A stretch of DNA of 64,000 bases from Thamnidium elegans. Its lineage: Eukaryota; Mucoromycota; Mucoromycetes; Mucorales; Mucoraceae. The stretch spans positions 1-64,000 of the forward strand of contig JAIXMG010000026.1 in assembly GCA_025201345.1 (NCBI GenBank), given 5' to 3'. Positions 46,295-58,946 of the stretch are shown piece after piece; within the stretch, counting starts at the first letter, position 1, and every line of letters starts with the position of its first letter. The position numbers were made by a program, and so were the translations under genes. Below the pieces are notes generated by a model, which did no database searches, was not told the DNA's origin, and saw only the letters and a list, made by a program, of their open reading frames with translations.

Positions 46295-46486
46295 CGGAGA
46301 GAAGGGGCGAAAAAAAAGGGGTCGCTGTATTGTAACATTGTCAAACACAGATAATCGATTTAATTAAAGATATATGATTGATTTAATTATAATTGTATAG
46401 TGGTTATTAGTAATATTGAATCGATTTTTATGAAGATTTTTTTTTGTATAAAGGTATTAAATCTAAAATCTAAATATTGTTAGATT

Positions 46487-47373
46487 TTATTTCTTGACAG
46501 AAATAGGACGGTAGCAAACGTTATATCCTTTATAGACACCTTGATCAAGGAAAACATCCCCCGAGGTAAATCCAACAGTGATATGAGGCCAGAAAGCCTA
46601 ATTGTTTTTTTTTAAAAAAAATACTTAGAACTACACATAGACTAAAACTCCTCCCCATTAAAAAACACTGCTTACTCGAGGATCAAAAAAAGCACTGTTA
46701 CCACCTTGCTGAATATATAATTGAAAGATTTTTTGACGAATCTTGACAAGGTTTGGTATCTTTACAATAATTTGATACACAATCTTATTAAGATCAGCAA
46801 CTACGACGTCTTCTTTTCCAAGGCAAACAATTACAACTTTACTAGATTGGATCTTCAAGTCACGAGCAATTTTATTTACCTGTTCGATAGTAATACCGGC
46901 AGTAGCAAGTACAGTAAATTCAGGTGGTGAAATTACAGTAACATGCGATTCTCCTCTATTGATTAAAGGAACTTTTGTAGAATTCAATATTTCAAAAACG
47001 GGTTTGACATACCGATAATCAAAGTTCATTCCCAGCCAAGAAGAATTGCCTAATATGATTTATTCAGTTTTCTATTACACACACATTAGTTATTTTTATT
47101 TACCAGCAGAGTGTTCAATGAATGGTACCTTATCAGCAGATAAAACCTTTTTGGAAATATTTATGACTGGACCTATTTGATATAAATTATTTTAATAAAA
47201 ATAGTAATAAAAATACTTGTTCAAATAGTGCATTGACCTTGCCAGTTGACTCCTAAAGGGGTCTTGAAGTGAGTTTGATAACTAAAAACCTCATTACGTT
47301 TATCATAGTTTGGTTGAGAAGCTGCAGTTAAACCACAAATAGCAGTAACAATAAAGAGCAATGGTTTCAACAT
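46487..47373 (-). CDS. Secreted 2H-phosphoesterase-like protein
   Basis: Four exons (47373-47238, 47172-47104, 47049-46676, 46597-46487) join to 229 residues. The start MLKPLLFIVTAICGLTAAS is a signal peptide. Two HxT motifs, ESHVTVISPPEF (residues about 104-106) and WPHITVGFTSGDVF (about 198-200), are 94 residues apart. Each is in a strand-like context, the hallmark of the 2H ph­osphoesterase superfamily (RNA ligase and cyclic phosphodiesterase fold). Members cleave or make 2',3'-cyclic phosphates on RNA or nucleotides. The substrate here is unknown. A secreted form suggests action on extracellular RNA or in the secretory pathway. The ORF alone would stop after exon 3; the last exon supplies the second catalytic motif. 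Confidence 0.72.
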
Positions 47374-47649
47374 GATCAAATAAGTAAATATAAAATATAA
47401 AAAAGAAAAAAGAAAAAAGAAATTTTTTTTTTTTTTTTAATAAGGACTTATTTTTTGAACACAGCTGTCCATTTAAGTCTTTTTTGTAGTCATTTAGGAA
47501 TTTTTTAAAAATGCATTTGTTTAACTACTATTCTTTCAAGCTTTTATTTATAATTATTTTATACCGAATAATATAACTAATATTAAAAAGAAAGCGTTAT
47601 AAAATACCATTTTAATCTAGTTTATTTGAACTGTTATATCATATATTTT

Positions 47650-49800
47650 TATAATAAAAGGTCAAGAAACCCTTGGTCAAATAGGTTTCGACAAGAGACG
47701 CACGAGACTTTTGGCCATTTTCAGTTGGAAATTCCTGAAGCAATTTCTATATCTTCCGCGTTGACTTTCTTTACTTTTAATTTCAAAATACTCTTTTCTT
47801 TTTGATTAAGAATTTTTTTTTTCTTCAGGAACAGTAGTAACAGTAGATTCATTTCTGGAATTATGTTGATTATAAAGATCTAAATGGAATAAAAACCTCT
47901 GGTATGAGAATCCAACTGATGTTGTCATTGTTTCACACCATTATCAGTTCCAGAAAAAGAGAAAATATCGGCAATATCAATCGAACTATCAAAACGGCAA
48001 TCTTCTAATTTTCTAACTCCAATACCTTCTTTTATTATTGTTTGCTCCTAATCTATACCTTCATCTGTCGACATAATATTATGTTGTTTATTATCGATTC
48101 TAAGAGCTAAACGCTTAAAATGTAATTCTTGCTTTTTAGTTTTCAACTGAGATCGTTGTTGTTCTATGTCAATAAAAGATGAATCCCTCTTAATCTTTGT
48201 ATTATTGATACTATCATGCAGCTTCTTTTTTTCAGCTATTGATGCATTTTGGCCCCAAGTTAACTTCAATCGCTTTACTTCATCCGAGAAATATTCTATT
48301 TTATCCTCCTTCAGGTGACGCCTAATATCTTCTGATTGCTTTTTGACTTCTATTTCTAATATCTTTATTTCCTCTCTAAGCAATTCTTTCGTCTTTTGGC
48401 TTTCTTCTAGTTCCATAGGATGTCTACTGATTCCTTTCTTTACATTCTTCTGGTCGTTTGGGTTTGATTGAATTGGAATGAGCTTCGTGCCCAGAATACG
48501 AGCAGTTTTTAAACCTGGGAATAGTGTAATATATTGAGCAAATTCAAGTTTATAAGACTTGCAAATATCTGTGATGTACTTCATGTCAAATATAGAATGA
48601 AACACTGGAGCCTTATTTCGAATAGCTACTTCTTCCGATTCTAACATATAGTTATCATAACCAAATATTATAGGTGGTTTTGGTGAAGAGCTTAATATTT
48701 GAAATAGTGACGATGCACTTAAATGTAGCGGTGCTAATTGACTACTTAGGACCACTGGACATAGTTTACTTTTATACTTTGTGTGAGACGTATATCGTAA
48801 AATATCATTACACACAATGCATAAAGGTAACTGATAAGACATGATGAATCGATTATCTTTTGTAGGCATGTATGGTTAAAGCGCATTGATGATCATTAAA
48901 CAAATATTACTTTCTTTCGGCGTAATGTCTTGACACTCTTCCTGTAAATATTCTTCAAAAATATACTGAGCTTCATTATTATACAGTATACGTTTTATTA
49001 TTGACTTTAAAACTGTTATTCTTCTTCTTGATATGAATTTGGTGTCATTCCCTTCATTATATTCTGAATCTATTTCATCACTTTCATCTTTTTCACAAGT
49101 TTCTTCTTGATTAATGACCACATTTCTAACCTTAAGCTTAATTTTAAATCCTATAAAAGGTCCCATATATTAGCTTTTCAAATGGCATGCAAATTTAGAT
49201 AATGATAACTTACCTTTGCCTCATTATAACGAGATTTAACATTATTGATTTTCACTAAGCTATCTTTGATCTTATTATCCCATTTATCTCCAAAGTTCGT
49301 CTTCTTCTTTCTATACCGGTCAATATTATAATACTCTTTATGAACTATATTTCTTGTTTGATTTCTTGTTGTTGGACTTGCGGAATTCTTTTTATGCTCT
49401 AATTTATTTTTACTTTTAAATTCTTAAAGCGAGGCGTATCTTTTAGGAGCAAGGTTTATTTTAAGCAAAATTTCAACAGTGCGTGCTACGAGGATATGGC
49501 TAGTAGTGTTTGATTCCCACATTTTATTCAAATTCGTAATAAATTGCTCTTTAGGTCTACTCATTTCTGCAGACGATAGCCCAGTATTTTTGTATTGATG
49601 ACTTTCTTGGCCGTTTAAAGTCAAAGAATTAAAAAAAGCTTGTTGTGCAGGATGTCCGTTTAAAGTAGTTTGTTTAGATCCTGATGCTCCAAAAAAGTAA
49701 GAATGCGTAAGTTCCATATGTTGATATGTATAATAGCTGAAAATAAAGCGTGGCTCAGAGAGCTTGTACCTCTTCGGAGTCCGAAGCGAAGGCAACAAGG
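47650..49800 (-). pseudogene. Broken gene, possible Fanzor/TnpB-like nuclease relic
   Basis: A minus-strand frame runs from about 49800 to 47950 with one probable intron (49167-49212) and three in-frame stops: TAA after YASL near 49424, TAA after INAL near 48876, and TAG after EGID near 48048. Segments include QFITNLNKMWESNTTSHILV, SYQLPLCIVCNDILRYTSH, and SIFDMKYITDICKSYKLEFA. There follow about 100 residues of charged coiled-coil, then FSGTDNGV, followed after a one-base frameshift by MTTSVGFSYQRFLFHLDLYN. The SGTDNGV strand in this position resembles the first RuvC Asp of the TnpB-related proteins common in Mucorales. The remaining catalytic motifs and zinc finger are absent. Family assignment is tentative; the relic status is clear. 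Confidence 0.4.
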
Positions 49801-49981
49801 ATTGTGTTAGGCACGAGATACAATGATTTAAAATAGTCTTAGTATATAAAAGCGCATCGTATATTTTAAAACAAGTTATGATAGTACATCTAACATTATT
49901 ATTAGTAAGAAAAAAATGTGAGTTGAGGTGTCCTTTATTTCATTAAAGTAAAAAAGTCCACCCTAATTTTTAATTTTTATA

Positions 49982-50704
<723 letters not shown>

Positions 50705-51121
50705 TTTAAATAATAAAGGAAAAAGAAAAATAAAGTGCAGTGTATGTAAATATATTTTTAATGCAAAATACTACAAACTGTAGTGTTGGGCTGAGATCGG
50801 ATTAAAAAGTAGATAACAGTTAATAAAGTAAACGGGCCTAATAGCAGGAATAGGAAGGTAGTATCAAAGATGTGGATTGGTTCTGTTATCACCTCTAAAA
50901 GTTATATGTCTCTAAAAACTAGAATAGCTTAAACTAAAGCTTCACAAAATAAATAAGAAGATTACATCTCAACAACAATAATTCTTTTTAAAATGACAAA
51001 CTGCCATTTCGAATATAGTATGCTCTGTACTTAAAGGCTTTACACAAAACAAAAGGGTAAAATCAAAATAATTTTTATTCATAATCCTTTCCAAAAATAG
51101 GTCTTTTTTCATTCGCGTATG
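50705..51121. other. Intergenic spacer between AMMECR1 and the BSD gene
   Basis: AT-rich 417 bp that holds the AMMECR1 promoter and the 3' end of the BSD gene. No ORF, RNA gene or repeat recognised. Confidence 0.5.
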
Positions 51122-52474
51122 CTACTCCCAATCACTATCACTATCATCTTCGTCATCAGACTTCTTCTTTTCGGGTTTAATCCATTCATCTTCAGTTGTT
51201 TGTGATGATTTAAGTGCAGGAGATTCAATAGGTTCAGATATATTACTAAAATCATCCGTATCTTCAGAACTTCTACTTTCTTGCTTGATATCCTTATTTG
51301 TGATGGTAGCAGTAGAAGCACTAGCAACTGGTGCGGGTAATTGAGTTTCTTCATCATCTGAATCCCATTTAAAATCAGCGTCATCTTCTGTCACACCTTG
51401 AACGATCATCTGTCTCTTTTGTTCATCCTGATCAATCTTCCATGCACTATAGAAATATCTCTGCCAAAATAATGTATAACTTACTTGAATAGGCACTATA
51501 TATATATATCATGTTAAATACATCTTTTATATGTGAATATATGTCTTTTTGTTTTACCAAGTTTGTCCATTGTTTCGCGAAGACTAGGATAGTCGTTTAG
51601 TAACTGTGCGATCTCTTCTGTATATTCTTCAATCTTGAAACTAGTATTAAATGTCTCTAACACTTTTCTTTCTTGTTCTTGATCTTTCACTAGTGATGCT
51701 GGATCAATCAAATATGTGTTTTCATTGGTTTGCATTTTAGCTATTAAAGCCTCTTTACGGCTAGCACTAATAAAATAAGATATGCTGTTAAAAAAAAAAA
51801 GGAGGATATTTAAAAATGAAATCATTTTTTTACAATATACGTGGAGACTGACTACTGTTCTTATCTGTACTAGAAGACGATGGTTCTTCTTCTTCTTCAG
51901 GCGCTAATACAGTTACAGTACTCTTTAAAGCTGCAATAACATCAGTTCCAAAGTTTTGAAGGTACTGTTCAGCAGATCGTGTTCCGTTTGTTAATCCTTC
52001 TTTTAATTGAGTTAAGTCCATATTCTCCGGTAATCGAACAGAAGTTATTTGACTAGGTAAAGTTTGGTTTAAAGTATGTGTTAAACCATCACGTAAACTA
52101 GTAAAGTTAACAGTATTGATTCTAGCCAAGTTCTCACGAATGGTATCGATAGGGTTAAGGTCTATTTCTCTGCTTGGTTCTTCATTTGTCGTCTCATCAT
52201 CTTCTGTCAAAACTTGAGTAATCTCTTGAAAGTCCTTTTTAGTTCCTTCAACAAAGGCTTCACTCTACATGAACACAAGTTAGGTTTTAGGATACCTAAA
52301 TATATAGGTCTATTTTACCTGTTTCTTTACAGTATCAACTAAACTAGACCATTTTTTACCCCAGCCCATATTAGTAAATGCTTTAATAATAACATCGTCT
52401 TCTTCAGGTACAGTATTTGCTGTTTTATTATTACTGTCTACTGCCGAAGCAGCATATTGATACATATCGTCCAT
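51122..52474 (-). CDS. BSD-domain protein
   Basis: Four exons (52474-52319, 52264-51834, 51784-51558, 51495-51122) give about 395 residues; the boundary between exons 2 and 3 is the least certain. An N-terminal TNMGWGKKWSSLVDTVKKQ helix is followed by an amphipathic helical region (residues about 90-160). The BSD domain begins near residue 260 and ends with the conserved VPIQVSYTLFWQRYFY, which carries the Phe-Trp pair that names the family. The C-terminal tail is strongly acidic and ends KSDDEDDSDSDWE. BSD domains occur in TFIIH p62, synapse-associated proteins and Dos2-like fungal proteins; this architecture fits the last group. Precise function unknown. Confidence 0.82.
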
Positions 52475-52574
52475 GATTTGTTATTTTTATTTAGAGAAAA
52501 AAGGGAGAAGGGAAAAAGGGGATATAGTTTAATTTTAAAGACAAAAAAAAAGTGACCTTTTTTTTTCAAATGCT

Positions 52575-53566
52575 TTAACTTTGATTTTCTTCTTCTGCAT
52601 AAGCAATGCCTGCTTTTAATACGGCAGTGCATCCAGTATAAAAGATTTCAGCAAAGAATTGATGTACTTCATAGTGTTGATCTAGTTCAATTGCTTTAGA
52701 AAGACCTGCAGAGGTTATATGTAACGTTCGTTCACGAATAGAACAAGTTTCATCAATCTTTATTAACCCATCTCTTGCTATTTGAAGTACTCTAGTCATG
52801 ATACCTATTTAAAAATAAATAAATAAAAAAAGGTCATGTGAGTAAAATATTTATATTTATAAGAGCCTTTTTCTTACCTGGAAGAGGACTCTTTTTAATA
52901 GCAAGAGCACCAAGTACCGCAGCTTGAATGATCAAATTAGAGAGACCACCTAATGCTTCCTTTTGTTCTTGTTCAGTTAAAGGTTTCTTTTCTAAATTAA
53001 CAGCAGTAAATACTAAGCCATTTCTTTGTTTAAACTCGAAAAGTTTATTTTGTAAGGTAACCTTGATAGCTGAATCTGAATCAACTAATATATTTACAGA
53101 AGTAGACAGTTGTTATTCATGTGTAACTTTACATATTTCTGTATAACTTACTTGGAATAGAAGCCAATATTTTATCTAATCCCATCATATAAAGTTCGAT
53201 AGACATTTGGTTATGTTTACCACTTGTCTCTTGATTCATTTGTGTTGCCATTTGCAGTAATGATATACCATCATCCACTTGCTTTTTATCTAATGTGGAT
53301 GTTAATGTTGTTATCACTTCGGGTGATGTTGCTGTTGATTGTGGTTGTGTACTACTGAAACTCGCTCTTTTCCATACATAATCAGAAATCTGTGTAAGTC
53401 GAGAGTGAACCGGTTCCTTTTCATAAGGTGGTGGTGGTGGTGTTTCACATATAACTTCACTGCTGTTACTTTTACGACGATACCATGTCGTTGCTTGACC
53501 TATAGGTGAACCTACTATAGGTAACCTATCTGCATTATTTAATACAAGTGAAACTAATGTAGCCAT
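52575..53566 (-). CDS. MIT-like domain protein
   Basis: Three exons (53566-53152, 53084-52878, 52804-52575) join to 283 residues. The N-terminus is MATLVSLVLNNADRLPIVGS, followed by a Pro-rich PPPPPYEKEP motif that could bind WW or similar domains. Residues about 95-135 (KQVDDGISLLQMATQMNQET, LYMMGLDKILASIP) have the spacing of the three-helix MIT domain, which binds ESCRT-III tails. The last 140 residues are helical with GLSNLIIQAAVLGALAIKKS, a likely amphipathic or membrane-contact helix. I do not recognise a full-length orthologue. A role in endosomal or lipid-droplet traffic is inference from the MIT-like region. Confidence 0.6.
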
Positions 53567-53981
53567 ATATATTTTAATTTTATAAAAAGGGAGAAAAAAA
53601 GAAGAAAAAAGAAAAAAAATAAGGGGAAAGGTTTAAATACTAAAAGCAGGGTGTTTCGAAGCATTTTTATTATTATTATTATTATTATTATTTGCCACGT
53701 GAAAAGAAACGGAATACATGCGGTCTACTCATTAAACAATAACTTACTTTACTGTAGCACTTTTAATAGGTTACACACAAAAGTTGATCGGAACTGATTG
53801 TGATACCCTTTATTTAAAAAGGTGTTTAATATACTCTTTATTTGTTATATATTATACAAAAAGTATATTTCGGATTTCTTTTTTTTGTATGTGTTGTAAG
53901 AGAATCATGCCATTTTCCACTATGAAACAAATGTCTTTTATATATATCATTAAAATCACATTTTGTTCCCAAAGGGAAACC

Positions 53982-55875
53982 TTAATTATTCTCATTGGCG
54001 GGTTTTTTTCTCATTGATGGATCCGGTCGCTTGAATCGTTGAATAGGATTAGTCCAAGTCAAATCCTTCTCATCTTCTGTGTAAGTTGTGTCACCATAAA
54101 CTAACTCTCTTATTGATTCAACTGCGTTTCTTGTTTCTGTAGTATATCCAACTTCTAATTCTTCAGATTTACGCGAGCTATAATGCACCTCAAACCCTAA
54201 AATAATAATAATAATAATAAAAATCATCACTCTAATTTACTTATTCAACTATGAGTATAATATATATGTATATATATGTACCACTTAATTCCTCATCTTC
54301 ATTACGAACTGTAAATGGAATACCCATGTTTATCGCTCTTTCTTCTTCGAAACTAGTACTAACATGCGTTGTCTTTAGCACTGTTAAAACTTCTTCTCTT
54401 TCTTTGGTATCCTTATTTCTTAAATAAAATCTCCTGTTTTTCTTAAAATGTTCTTCCATTCTTCTAGCATGATCTCTTTCTGTATCTGATTTGTTATCCA
54501 ATCGTGTTCGTTTTACACCAGATCCTTCTATATCTTGTGTAGGATATTTTCTCATCTTGGATACTAGAGACTCTTCTCCTGAAGCCTCTGATAGTATACT
54601 GGAGCTACTTCGCTCTAATCTTCTAAGAGGTACCGTTTCTTCTGGATCTTTGTAAACGCTAAATGGTTCAACTACTGGGCGTACAATTTCTGCCTGTGGT
54701 ATGATAGCTCCCGAGAATTTTTCGACAGTGATTCTATTTTCGGAAGCGGAGGATGCAGAAATAGATGGTTGAAATCTTTGCGTAGAAGATGATGATGATT
54801 TATGAAACAAACTACGCGAAGAAAGTGATGATGGTGATGATGAAGGTGGTAATATTGATGGAGATGATGGTGAACGAAGATGTGGAGGAGGATCATCTTG
54901 AAAGACAGTAATTTTACTATTAGTACTACTACTACTAGATGATGCGTTGTTATTTGAAGGAATACTAAACCTATCATTGCCAAAAGACGTGGTTCGGGAA
55001 GGTGACCCATGAGATGATTGTATGCCTGCATACACATTAGCTGAAACAGACGTCCTAGATCGTGCATCAAACTTATGTCCCAACATAGTACGTTTATTTG
55101 ATTTTAATTCATTCATTTGTGTCATTGCTTCTTGTTCTCTCTTTTTAATTAATCCTCGACGTCGAATTTCTTCAATACGTGCTTCTAAATCACGGTAATT
55201 TCGTGTCAATCTCTGTATAGGACGTGCTTCAATTTGAATTCCCATCCTGTATGCTTCTAATGCCTTATCATATCTATGATATATATATATATATATATAT
55301 ACATTTAAGTCACTCTATTTTTTTTTTTTTTTTTTTTTTGCTCCATAAAAAAAAACTTACTTTTGTAAACTCTCTAGATAAGAAGCATACTCTTCATAAA
55401 ACAGTGCCAATTTCTTTCCAATTTCATTCTTTATAAGAAACTCAAATATCTCTTTTGGTTCCTCTACCCATTTCGAATATTCCATCCATAATTTAAGGTA
55501 CCTTGGATCTTGTTTATAGATTGAATCGTTTTTAAATTTATTGGTCGCGTCATGCAACACTGTCATCAAATCATATTCTACTGATCCTTCAGGGAACATT
55601 TCAATAGTCCATGCGACGTGTTGAATATAAACGTCCAAAGGATCATCAAGTTCCTCAATCGTCTTTAGTTGCTCTTCGAATCTATGTTGACCTTGTTCAA
55701 TGGCTTGTTCTCGTTCAGTAGAACTCAATCCAAATACTCTAGTTAAACTGCTAGCACTACGTCCTTGTCGTCGAGGTTGAATGTTTTCTTTACACGCATC
55801 GATAATGGACGCTTCAGGTATTGAGTCTATTAATCGTCTCCTTTCTTCTGATGTCAAGTTATAATTTAATTCCAT
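53982..55875 (-). CDS. MAD3: Spindle checkpoint protein Mad3/BubR1
   Basis: Three exons (55875-55361, 55273-54282, 54196-53982) join to 573 residues. The Met at 55875 is chosen because it starts directly before the conserved region. A KEN box lies at residues 29-31 (DACKENIQPRR), the degron-like motif with which Mad3/BubR1 blocks Cdc20. The Mad3/Bub1 homology TPR domain follows: DPLDVYIQHVAWTIEMFPEG, DPRYLKLWMEYSKW, FYEEYASYLES, YDKALEAYRMGI. The rest is a Ser-rich linker and a charged tail. There is no kinase domain, so it is the Mad3-type rather than Bub1. It acts in the nucleus at unattached kinetochores. Confidence 0.9.
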
Positions 55876-56028
55876 TATGTTGTTATAAAAATAAATAAAA
55901 GTAAAAGACAAAATGTTTTTTTTTTTTTTTTTTTTTTTTTGCGGCTTTGTATGTAATTTGTATCAGCGACCCTTTATTGCAGCGACTTATTCGCTATGCA
56001 AAAGCTTAGCTCCCATACTAGTAACACA

Positions 56029-56154
56029 AGGAATCGTTACTTTTTAAAAGGTGATTTTCGGGGTAAAATTACAAGCGATTACTGTTTAAATTCAATTATG
56101 TTGACTAGGTACCAGTCAAAAAAAACTTGAGACGCCTTACAAAGGGACTATCTA
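56029..56154 (+). pseudogene. Broken copy of the last exon of AMMECR1
   Basis: The plus strand encodes, across two small frameshifts, LLLKGDF, GKITSDYCLNSIMLTRYQS and LETPYKGTI then a stop. This matches the C-terminal 40 residues of the AMMECR1 gene at 49982-50105 almost residue for residue. Single-base insertions near 56046 (in a T-run) and 56125 (in an A-run) break the frame. It sits between Mad3 and the DnaJ gene and faces the opposite way from the parent gene. No intron or poly(A) trace is visible, so DNA-level duplication is more likely than retrocopying. Confidence 0.85.
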
Positions 56155-56262
56155 ATACAAGTATATATATCAGATAATAAACTCTAGACAGTATATTTTA
56201 AAAAAAGTGTTTTATTTTGTACAGGGAATGATAAATGAGCATGAAAAGATTATTATTATTAT

Positions 56263-58130
56263 TTAAAAGTGCATGTTGAATGAGTGTCCACCACCAGGGA
56301 AGCGTTGTCCTCCTCCTCCGAAAGGGAAACCGTTTTGGAAGTTAAATCCACCTTGTTGATGTTGGAAGGGGTGACCACCTCCATCTCCACTGTTGCCTTG
56401 ATCAGTATCATAAGGATCAAAACCATTATCGTATTGTTGACGTTTATCTACAAAGCAAAAATAAAATAAAATAAAATGAGTTTCTAGGTACATATACATA
56501 TATAGAAAGATATATTTACCTGCGTCGCTTAAAACTTCATATGCTTGATTAATATCAGCCATCTTTCTTTCCACTTGTTCCTTTTCAAGATCACCGCTAT
56601 ACTTATCAGGATGCCATTCATGTGCTTTCTTACGGTACGCCTTTTTAATTTCTCTACTATCAGCATTGGGCGAGACGTCTAACAACTTGTAATAGTCCTT
56701 CTTTCTAGATAACTTTAACTTTTGTTGAGCTTGTTGTAATAACTGTCTAATTCGAGAATTATGGCTATTGGAAAGTTCATTTGCCTTTTCTAAATCACGT
56801 ACAGCTGCTTCAAATTCTTTACGGTTTAATAGTACTTGACCACGATAAGATAACGCATCCACGTCATCTTCATCAATAGATATAGCCATTGAACACCATT
56901 TTTCGATTTTATTATCGTCTTTTTCCTTTTGTTCTGCGTACAACTTACAGGCTAGTTGGTAACAAGTCAAGTGTAATTTCTTGGGTATTTTAGCAGGTGA
57001 ATTTAGTTGATTTTCCAACTCTTCAAAATCTGCATCAATATCCTTTAAAAGTCCTTGACGATTTGGTGTGCCAATCAAGTAATTGCCAGCTGTAGTATAT
57101 CTCTTTAACTCGACATCTGATTCGATCTTTGTTAATTCCTTGCTTAATTTCTTAATACGGCGGAATAATTTCTTGCATTCTTTTTGTTCAGGGTCGTAGT
57201 GTAAACATTGCTTGATGTGGGTTAATGCACCTTGAGGTTCGTTTAATGCATAAAAATTAATTTTTGACAACAAGATCAAGATTTCGGGATCGGATGGGTT
57301 TAACTGAGCTACGCGACTATACATATAGAAACAGTTTATAAATATGTATGTATTTATATATATAGTTTAAATTATATAAGCAAACTTACGCAAAATCACC
57401 AGCAGCTTCATCAATTTCTCCTTTACCAACATGACATTGAGCACGCATTAATCTCGCTTTGGCTAATAAGGGAGATGTACGAGACACAGTACTGCAGAGA
57501 GAAATACAAGAATCATAATTTTGGTTTTTCTTTTCAATTTCTGCTTGTTGCATAGCTACCTGTGCTTGTTCGACCTCTTTCAACTTTTTTTTATATATAT
57601 ATATATATATATATGATGATATTAATACATATTTTATCGGTTTATTTATTATAAATGACTTACCATATTTTGAGCTTCTTTATCAGTAGGTCGATTTTTT
57701 AAATAGCTTTTTAAATCTTTAATAGCGGATTTAAAATTACCCTCTTTAACGTAAATACGAGCGCGTTGCATCAAGGCTTGATCAAAATCGGGTTTCAAGT
57801 CTAAAATAATGGAAAAGTCTTGAGCGGCTGCATGGTTACGACCGAGTGAAAGGTAGGCTGTTGCTCTTTTAAAATATGTTAAGTAATTATCAGGTTCATT
57901 ACCTAAAAAATATTAATAGGTTAATATATATGTACCATGAAAGTTTTTTTTTTTTATATGTTCAACTTACGAATGGCAGCATCGAAACTGGTTAAAGCAT
58001 TATTAAATTCGCCACTTGCCAAATATGCATTGCCTTCTGTCAGGTACTGTTGCGTAGACTTATCACCAAATACTGAATAAGGTAATAAGAAGGGAAGTAT
58101 ACAAGCTAAAATATATCGATTTTGTTTCAT
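56263..58130 (-). CDS. ER-luminal TPR/DnaJ co-chaperone, DNAJC3-like
   Basis: Five exons (58130-57971, 57902-57664, 57583-57390, 57316-56520, 56447-56263) join to 524 residues. A signal peptide (MKQNRYILACILPFLLPYS) directs it to the secretory pathway. Multiple TPR motifs follow, for example YLTEGNAYLASGEFNNALTS, YFKRATAYLSLGRNHAAAQD and DALSYRGQVLLNRKEFEAAV. A J domain near residues 400-465 contains the HPD triad in EWHPDKYSG. The tail is Gly/Phe-rich (GGFNFQNGFPFGGGGQ). The order signal, nine or so TPRs, J domain is that of DNAJC3/P58IPK, which hands unfolded proteins to BiP. No ER-retention tetrapeptide is present at the end (FNMHF). Confidence 0.92.
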
Positions 58131-58326
58131 TGTAAAAAACTAAAAGAAGATAAAACAGAAAAGAATGGGTTTGCATTTTTTTTTATGTGGGTAGTTTTTA
58201 TTGGTTTAATTTGAGACAGTTTTAACAATGGATGCACGTGACTTGAGTACTTTCGAGAATCATCACATATTTCTTTCAGTTTTCTTTTTTTAGTCTTCAT
58301 TTTCTAAAACCAAAAACGTTTTCGCC

Positions 58327-58946
58327 ATGTCAAGTCAACCTAATGTTATGATTAACACGCTTGTAGATTCAATAAAAGAAAGTTTAAACGATGCCAGCAT
58401 GTTAGGATTCGAGTCGTTTGCAGAGCAAACGATTGAATTCTTTAGAGCAGTATGTCAGAAATAGTACATATTATATACTTTTCTTTTGTAACATAAAAAA
58501 AAAAAAAATAGATTGATTGGACTCAGCCCTGGATAATGACATTAATTATATTTCATACTATCTGTCTTTTTATCACCTTTGGCTTAAGAAATCAACACGA
58601 TCGATTATCTGTTTATTTTTTTGTATTATGCAAGTTGTTACAACTAAAAGAAAAAACAGACGTGTGCACTGACATATTTTTTACTGTAGTGGGATTTGCA
58701 GCATTAACTCAACCCTTAAATTCATTTGCAATGAAAAACTGGAAGGCCTTTTCTACCGAATCTTATTTTGATGAATCTGGTGTATTTGTTGTTTGTGTAT
58801 ACGCTTTACCTTTGATTTCTAATGGGTGTCTTGCATTAATATTCATTTTAAAAGCTATCGTCTCTTTGTTGATACAGACAAAACGTGCCCAACTTCAAAA
58901 TAAAATGAGACAATCGTCGAAAAGTAAAAGCAAGAAGCAAAATTAG
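58327..58946 (+). CDS. TMEM18: TMEM18 family membrane protein
   Basis: Two exons (58327-58449 and 58512-58946) give 185 residues. The conserved block is IDWTQPWIMTLIIFHTICLF, followed by FAMKNWKAFSTESYFDESGV and LPLISNGCLALIFILKA. This matches TMEM18 of animals and fungi, including the NW and YFD motifs. Three to four membrane spans and a Lys/Ser-rich C-terminus (RQSSKSKSKKQN) fit the nuclear-envelope protein whose basic tail can bind DNA. The N-terminal 41 residues are predicted helical (LVDSIKESLNDASMLGFESF). Confidence 0.93.

Noticed and set aside
54672..55070. His/Leu-rich 132-residue ORF
   Set aside because: Alternate frame of Mad3 exon 2, caused by Ser-codon repeats.
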